From positions 1-44,500 of the forward strand of contig JAJCZO010000310.1 in the NCBI GenBank assembly GCA_029262355.1: DNA of 44,500 bases, read 5' to 3'. Positions 40,525-44,500 of this stretch are shown one piece after another; positions within the stretch are counted from its first letter, which is position 1; every line of letters starts with the position of its first letter. The position numbers and the translations under genes are program-made. This stretch comes from Deltaproteobacteria bacterium. GTDB lineage: Bacteria > Desulfobacterota > Binatia > UBA12015. A model generated the notes under the pieces. That model searched no databases, was not told where the DNA came from, and saw only the letters and a program-made list of their open reading frames with translations.

Positions 40525-41439
40525 ATGTCGTCGATCGAGATCACCCCGGAGAACACCCGCATCGGCTGGATTGGTCTCGGCGTCATGGGCGCCAGCATGT
40601 GCGGCCACCTCGTCGACGCGGGATACCGAACTACCGTTTACACGCGCAGCCGACCCAAGGCGGACCCCGTGCTCGCGCGCGGCGCGACGTGGTCGGACTC
40701 ACCGCGCGTGCTCGCCGAGAACAGCGACATCGTCTTCTCCATCGTCGGGTTCCCCCGTGACGTGCGCCAAGTGCTCCTCGGCGCAGATGGAGCGCTCGGC
40801 GGCCTCGCCGCCGGCGGCGTCGTCGTCGACATGACGACCAGCGAGCCCACCCTTGCCATCGAGATCGACCAGGCGGCACGCGCAAAGGGTGTACACGCGG
40901 TCGACGCACCGGTATCCGGCGGCGACATCGGTGCGCGCGAAGCCCGACTCTCGATCATGGTCGGCGGCGATGCCGAGGTCATCGATGCGCTGCGTCCATG
41001 CTTCGCGGCGATGGGCAAGACCATCGTGCACCAAGGACCCGCCGGAGCCGGTCAGCACACGAAGATGGTGAACCAGATTCTGATCGCGAGCAGCATGGTC
41101 GGCCTCTGCGAAGCGCTCCTGTACGGCCACCGCGCCGGACTCGCACTGCCGACAGTGCTCGAATCGATCTCTTCCGGCGCTGCTGCGAGTTGGGCTCTGT
41201 CGAACCTGGGGCCGCGCATCATCGACCGAGACTTCGCGCCAGGCTTCTTCGTGGAGCACTTCGTGAAGGACCTGGGCATCGCTCTCGCCGAGGCCGCCCG
41301 CCTCAACCTCGCGCTCCCCGGACTCTCGCTGGCCCGCCAACTCTACATCGCGCTCGAGGGTCAGGGCCACGGGCGCGACGGGACCCAGGCCTTGCAACTC
41401 GCGCTCGCATCCCTGTCCGGCGTCGATTGGTCGCGATGA
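40525..41439 (+). CDS. 3-hydroxyisobutyrate dehydrogenase-family NAD(P) oxidoreductase, 304 aa
   Basis: A beta-hydroxyacid dehydrogenase: GLGVMG (17-22) nucleotide loop, VVDMTTSEP, the substrate loop DAPVSGG (127-133), the catalytic Lys180 in HTKMVNQ, and the C-terminal [12 protein letters not shown] helix. Arg41 after strand 2 (YTRSRP) favours NADP. Its stop overlaps the start of the small membrane-protein gene (ATGA). Substrate could be 3-hydroxyisobutyrate, tartronate semialdehyde or succinic semialdehyde; not decidable here. Confidence 0.9.
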   Translation: MSSIEITPENTRIGWIGLGVMGASMCGHLVDAGYRTTVYTRSRPKADPVLARGATWSDSPRVLAENSDIVFSIVGFPRDVRQVLLGADGALGGLAAGGVVVDMTTSEPTLAIEIDQAARAKGVHAVDAPVSGGDIGAREARLSIMVGGDAEVIDALRPCFAAMGKTIVHQGPAGAGQHTKMVNQILIASSMVGLCEALLYGHRAGLALPTVLESISSGAAASWALSNLGPRIIDRDFAPGFFVEHFVKDLGIALAEAARLNLALPGLSLARQLYIALEGQGHGRDGTQALQLALASLSGVDWSR

Positions 41440-41843
41440 TCGTCTCGATGCGACGCAAGACCGCGCAGCGCGCCCTCTGGGTCGCCGCGCTCTTTCTCGT
41501 CCCGGTTCCGGTCCTGGCCTTCGCCGAGGCCTTCATACCCACGATGCGCATCTTCGAGCTCACGCTCGTGGTCCTCATCACGATCGTCGTCGAGGGTGCG
41601 CACGGCGTCGCGCTGCTGCTGCTGGGCTTCTTCGCGGGCCACGCACTGGTTTACGCAGCCATCCTCTGGCTTGCGGCCCGTGTCGTCACATCACTGCTCG
41701 AACGCCTATCACCCGCCGCACTCGGTCCAGCCACGGTTGCCCTCGTCACCCTCGGCCTACTGACGGCGATCGCATTGCCGATCTACGACACGCCGTTTCA
41801 CGCGCGCCTTCCTCACGCAGGCCTGCTCGAGGTGTACCGATGA
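41436..41843 (+). CDS. Small membrane protein, 135 aa
   Basis: Three or four hydrophobic segments ([56 protein letters not shown], and a later leucine-rich stretch) and no recognised domain. ATG 41436 overlaps the dehydrogenase stop; its own stop overlaps the DUF3604 start (ATGA at 41840). The double overlap argues for co-translation with both neighbours, perhaps as a membrane partner of the DUF3604 protein. Confidence 0.65.
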   Translation: MIVSMRRKTAQRALWVAALFLVPVPVLAFAEAFIPTMRIFELTLVVLITIVVEGAHGVALLLLGFFAGHALVYAAILWLAARVVTSLLERLSPAALGPATVALVTLGLLTAIALPIYDTPFHARLPHAGLLEVYR

Positions 41844-43732
41844 AGGCGACGCCACTCGTTCTCCTCGCGGCACTGGTGCTCGCGGCGGGTGCGCATGCGT
41901 TCGAGCGCACCGAGACCCGCGAGCCGTGCGCAGACTTCGACCCTCTTCGACGGCCATTCTTCGGCGACACACACGTACACACCTCACTGTCCTTCGACGC
42001 CGCCGGACAAGGCACGCGGGCCGGGCCGCGTGAAGCGTACCGCTTCGCGCGCGGAGAGCCGCTCGGCATTCAGCCGTACGCCGACGACGGCTCGCCGAGC
42101 GAGCTCGTCCAGCTTCGTCGCCCGCTCGACTTCGCCATGGTCTCCGACCACTCCGACCTCCTCGGCGAGACGCAGATGTGCGCGACCCCGGGCCTGCCGG
42201 GCTACGACTCGTGGATCTGCACCGTCTTTCGGCGCTGGCCCCTGCTCGGTTACGCGCTGATCAACAGCCGCTACGGCATGGAGCGGCCGACCCGCATGAG
42301 CTTCTGCGGGCCAGACGCCCGCATCTGCCTCGAGGCTGCGGACGGGCCATGGAAGATCATCCAGACGGCCGCCGAAGAGGCGTACGACCGGACGGCGAGC
42401 TGCACGTTTACGACCTTCGTCGGCTACGAGTGGACGGGGATGCCAGGTATGGCGAACATCCACCGCAACGTCGTCTTCCGAAACGAGCGCGTACAGCAAC
42501 ATCCGACGACGTTCGTCGAGAACCCCACCGGCGAGCTGCTTTGGACCAAGCTCGAGGAGGAGTGCCTCGACGGCGACCGGGGCTGCGACGTCATCGCGAT
42601 TCCCCACAACTCCAACGTGAGCAAGGGCCTGATGTTCCGGATCGAGAACGAGGCGGGGCAGCCAATCGACCAGGCGGACGCGCTACGCCGCTCCAAGCTC
42701 GAAACGTTGGTTGAGGTCACTCAACACAAGGGCGACTCCGAGTGCCGACCCGATGGGCTCTCGCGCGACGAGTTGTGTGGCTACGAAAAACTCCCGTATC
42801 CGAGCCTCGACGGCGAAGCCCGCCCGGGAACCCAGAGCATCCCGCCCCGCGTACACGCACGCGAAGCTCTTACCGAGGGTCTCGTGCAGCACGCAAGAAT
42901 CGGCGCGAACCCATTTCGCTTCGGACTGATCGGCTCGACCGACACGCATCTCGGCACCCCCGGCCTGGTGGACGAAGACCAGTTCCCCGGCCATGCCGCG
43001 GGGCCCATCACGCGACGAATGGAGATCCCAGCGCTGCCCGACAGCCCACGCTACAACCCCGGCGGCTTGGCCGTTCTGTGGGCGGAGGAGAACTCGCGCG
43101 ACGCACTCTTCGAAGCCATGCGCCGCCGCGAGGCGTACGGCACGAGCGGGCCGCGCATCGTGACCCGGTTCTTCGGAGGGTGGGACTACCCACCCGACCT
43201 CTGCGACGCACCCGATCTCGTGGCCCGCGGCTACGCCCAAGGCGTGCCAATGGGGGGCGAGCTCGGGCCGCTGCCCGCGAGCTCCTCGAAGCCGCGTTTC
43301 CTGATCGCCGGCTGGCAGGACGCCGGCACGGCAGACCGTCCGGGCACTCCACTCGAGCGGCTGCAGGTGATCAAGTCGTGGGTCGACGACGCCGGTCCGC
43401 ACGAAAAGGTCTACGACGTCGCGCGCGCGCCGGGGCCCATCGGCACCGTCGACCTGGCCACGTGCGAGCTCGGCGCAGAGGGAGCCCCGTCGCTCTGCAC
43501 CGTCTGGGAAGATCCCGACTTCGCGGCGACCGAGCACGCGATGTATTACGTGCGCGTCGTCGAAAGCCCGAGTTGCCGCTGGTTGCAGTTCGTGTGCAAC
43601 GCCAAGGGCGTCGAGTGCGGCGATCCCACCACCGTGCAGGATGGGCTCGAGCCCTGCTGCGACGACACCTCGGCGAAGACGCTGCAAGAGCGCGCGTGGA
43701 CCTCGCCCATCTGGTACACGCCAGCCCCGTAG
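41840..43732 (+). CDS. DUF3604 exported PHP-like metal-dependent protein, 630 aa
   Basis: A signal peptide (LVLLAALVLAAGAHA) is followed by FFGDTHVHTSLSFDA (H45-x-H47), AMVSDHSDLLGETQ, YEWTGMPG, IPHNSN and GSTDTHLGTPG, the ordered metal-binding segments of a PHP/amidohydrolase-like site. The family is widespread and almost wholly uncharacterised; hydrolysis of a phosphoester or similar is presumed. The C-terminus is Cys-rich (CRWLQFVCNAKGVECGDP, EPCCDD), suggesting disulfides outside the cytoplasm. Full length for the family. Confidence 0.88.
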   Translation: MKATPLVLLAALVLAAGAHAFERTETREPCADFDPLRRPFFGDTHVHTSLSFDAAGQGTRAGPREAYRFARGEPLGIQPYADDGSPSELVQLRRPLDFAMVSDHSDLLGETQMCATPGLPGYDSWICTVFRRWPLLGYALINSRYGMERPTRMSFCGPDARICLEAADGPWKIIQTAAEEAYDRTASCTFTTFVGYEWTGMPGMANIHRNVVFRNERVQQHPTTFVENPTGELLWTKLEEECLDGDRGCDVIAIPHNSNVSKGLMFRIENEAGQPIDQADALRRSKLETLVEVTQHKGDSECRPDGLSRDELCGYEKLPYPSLDGEARPGTQSIPPRVHAREALTEGLVQHARIGANPFRFGLIGSTDTHLGTPGLVDEDQFPGHAAGPITRRMEIPALPDSPRYNPGGLAVLWAEENSRDALFEAMRRREAYGTSGPRIVTRFFGGWDYPPDLCDAPDLVARGYAQGVPMGGELGPLPASSSKPRFLIAGWQDAGTADRPGTPLERLQVIKSWVDDAGPHEKVYDVARAPGPIGTVDLATCELGAEGAPSLCTVWEDPDFAATEHAMYYVRVVESPSCRWLQFVCNAKGVECGDPTTVQDGLEPCCDDTSAKTLQERAWTSPIWYTPAP

Positions 43733-43788
43733 CCCGAGCCACCGAACCCCACAGCGCTTGCGATGCCTCGGCCTACGAGCCATCCTGC

Positions 43789-44103
43789 GTGGCCGTGCCC
43801 GTCCACCGAAGCTTCTGGCCCGCGCTTGCGCGCCCCGCCCGTGTCGCTCTCTTCGTCTCGACCCTCGTCGTGGGCCTGCAGGCCGATGTGCTCGCCGAGC
43901 GACCGGATCCGCACCACCAGGCCGACGAGCACTCGTTCGACCGCGTAGAGGAAGCCCGCATCGACCGGGTCCAGGAGCCGGCCGACGCCTGGTCGGGCCC
44001 TCCCGAGCGCGACACCAGCGGGGCGGTGGATTCGCCCATCGGCATCCGCACTCCGGGCCCAACCCCCAACCTTCGACCCAGCCCCGCCGCGAGCCCGGCG
44101 TAA
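43789..44103 (+). CDS. Possible small exported protein, 104 aa
   Basis: A hydrophobic signal-like stretch (ARVALFVSTLVVGLQADVLA) is followed by an Asp/His/Glu-rich and then Pro/Ser-rich tail (DPHHQADEHSFDRVEEARID). No domain is recognised. The GTG start has no clear ribosome site. The stop TAA lies 11 bp before the next start. It could be a real small envelope protein or a chance open frame in GC-rich DNA. Confidence 0.4.
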   Translation: MAVPVHRSFWPALARPARVALFVSTLVVGLQADVLAERPDPHHQADEHSFDRVEEARIDRVQEPADAWSGPPERDTSGAVDSPIGIRTPGPTPNLRPSPAASPA

Positions 44104-44114
44104 TGGAGGCCTCG

Positions 44115-44500
44115 ATGTTCTTGCCCCGCCGACTGCTGCCCCTGCTCGCCCTCTCGCTCACCGTGACCGGATGTTCCGCAATGTTCCTTCTCGGCACCGG
44201 GACCAACATCGTCGACGACGACGGCGAAGAAGGCCTCAACCAGACTCACGTGTTCTCGAAATCGGTATCGTTGCTCGACGCCGAGGGGCAGCCCGTTCGC
44301 GTCGTACGAGAGATCGTCCGGGGGCAGCGGTACCGCGTGTCCGTTGCCATGGCCTGGCAGAACGAGGGCGGTCCGGGCAACGTGGAGCGCATCTGGCGAT
44401 TCGTTACCGACGGCGAGATCTACGGCATCGACGAGGCCGACGTCGACGTCGACCGGTCGCCTTTCGTATTCGAAGTCGATGCCGGTTCCACGCATAAGCC
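44115..44500 (+). CDS. Lipoprotein of unknown function, 5' part only
   Basis: Starts MFLPRRLLPLLALSLTVTGC, giving a lipobox (TVTGC), with GGAGG five bases before ATG 44115. The visible 128 codons then read NIVDDDGEEGLNQTHVFSKS and a polar region (YRVSVAMAWQNEGGPGNVER) without a known motif. The window ends inside the gene. It likely forms a unit with the small exported gene just upstream. Confidence 0.6.
   Translation, partial: MFLPRRLLPLLALSLTVTGCSAMFLLGTGTNIVDDDGEEGLNQTHVFSKSVSLLDAEGQPVRVVREIVRGQRYRVSVAMAWQNEGGPGNVERIWRFVTDGEIYGIDEADVDVDRSPFVFEVDAGSTHK

Noticed and set aside
42683..44239. 518-codon open frame on the minus strand
   Set aside because: Antisense to DUF3604 and the following exported gene; no motif and Arg-rich.
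1..44500. CRISPR arrays and rRNA genes
   Set aside because: No regularly spaced repeats with unique spacers and no rRNA-like sequence were seen; the 22-bp units at 8041 are contiguous without spacers.

Overview
The window is GC-rich bacterial chromosome. The tRNA genes do not encode CCA. The gene content includes a DUF1302/DUF1329 pair, an ASPIC/UnbV FG-GAP lipoprotein, a sulfatase-like lipoprotein, a PQQ dehydrogenase fused to a diheme module, an F420-type nitroreductase-like protein and a bufferin/MNIO cluster. This points to an environmental Gram-negative of deltaproteobacterial type (Myxococcota, Desulfobacterota_B or Binatota-like). That placement is an inference from gene content, not a phylogeny.

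Region 1 (1 to about 10,610) is an integrated mobile element. It ends at a tRNA-Glu(UUC) gene whose 3' end is the likely attachment site. The integrase reads into the tRNA, is preceded by an excisionase-like gene, and lies downstream of a tightly overlapping replication operon: XRE regulator, CHC2/TOPRIM primase, DnaB/RecA-like helicase and an unknown 353-aa protein. Directly after that operon are three 22-bp direct repeats and an AT-rich stretch, which look like an iteron origin or an IS21-type end. The left part holds an IS3 transposase tail, a serine recombinase, a ribbon-helix-helix (RHH) gene overlapping a deleted Ser/Thr kinase, a secreted Cys-containing protein, and decayed tandem RHH copies. 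The other end of the element is not in the window.

Region 2 (10.7-17.2 kb) is core chromosome: the DUF1329/DUF1302 envelope pair, an exported methyltransferase-like protein, tRNA-Lys, a single-domain response regulator, gltX, tRNA-Gln(CUG) and tRNA-Glu(CUC).

Region 3 (17.2-22.3 kb) is a second, partly decayed insertion at tRNA-Glu(CUC). It contains an integrase C-terminal remnant that also reads into the tRNA. Its cargo is a DUF2235 alpha/beta hydrolase facing a 1179-aa membrane protein with a Cache-like sensor region, eight or nine membrane spans and a cytoplasmic NTPase-like/winged-helix-like tail. This pair is the best candidate for an undescribed system.

Region 4 (22.4-30.6 kb) holds oxidative and envelope enzymes: the PQQ/diheme fusion, a 2OG-Fe(II) oxygenase, the FG-GAP/ASPIC lipoprotein, a sulfatase-like lipoprotein and three small hypotheticals.

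Region 5 (30.7-33.8 kb) has a HIT protein and then a Cys-rich bufferin-like peptide, a DUF692 (MNIO) enzyme and a DUF2063 (HvfC/BufC) partner. RNA hairpins lie on both sides of the peptide gene. A nitroreductase-like membrane protein follows.

Region 6 (33.8-44.5 kb) has, on the minus strand, a Wzx-like flippase, an SDR and a MATE exporter. On the plus strand are an operon of citrate synthase, SDR, CrcB and DUF190, then an operon of a beta-hydroxyacid dehydrogenase, a small membrane protein and a DUF3604 protein. Two small exported proteins end the window, the last one truncated.
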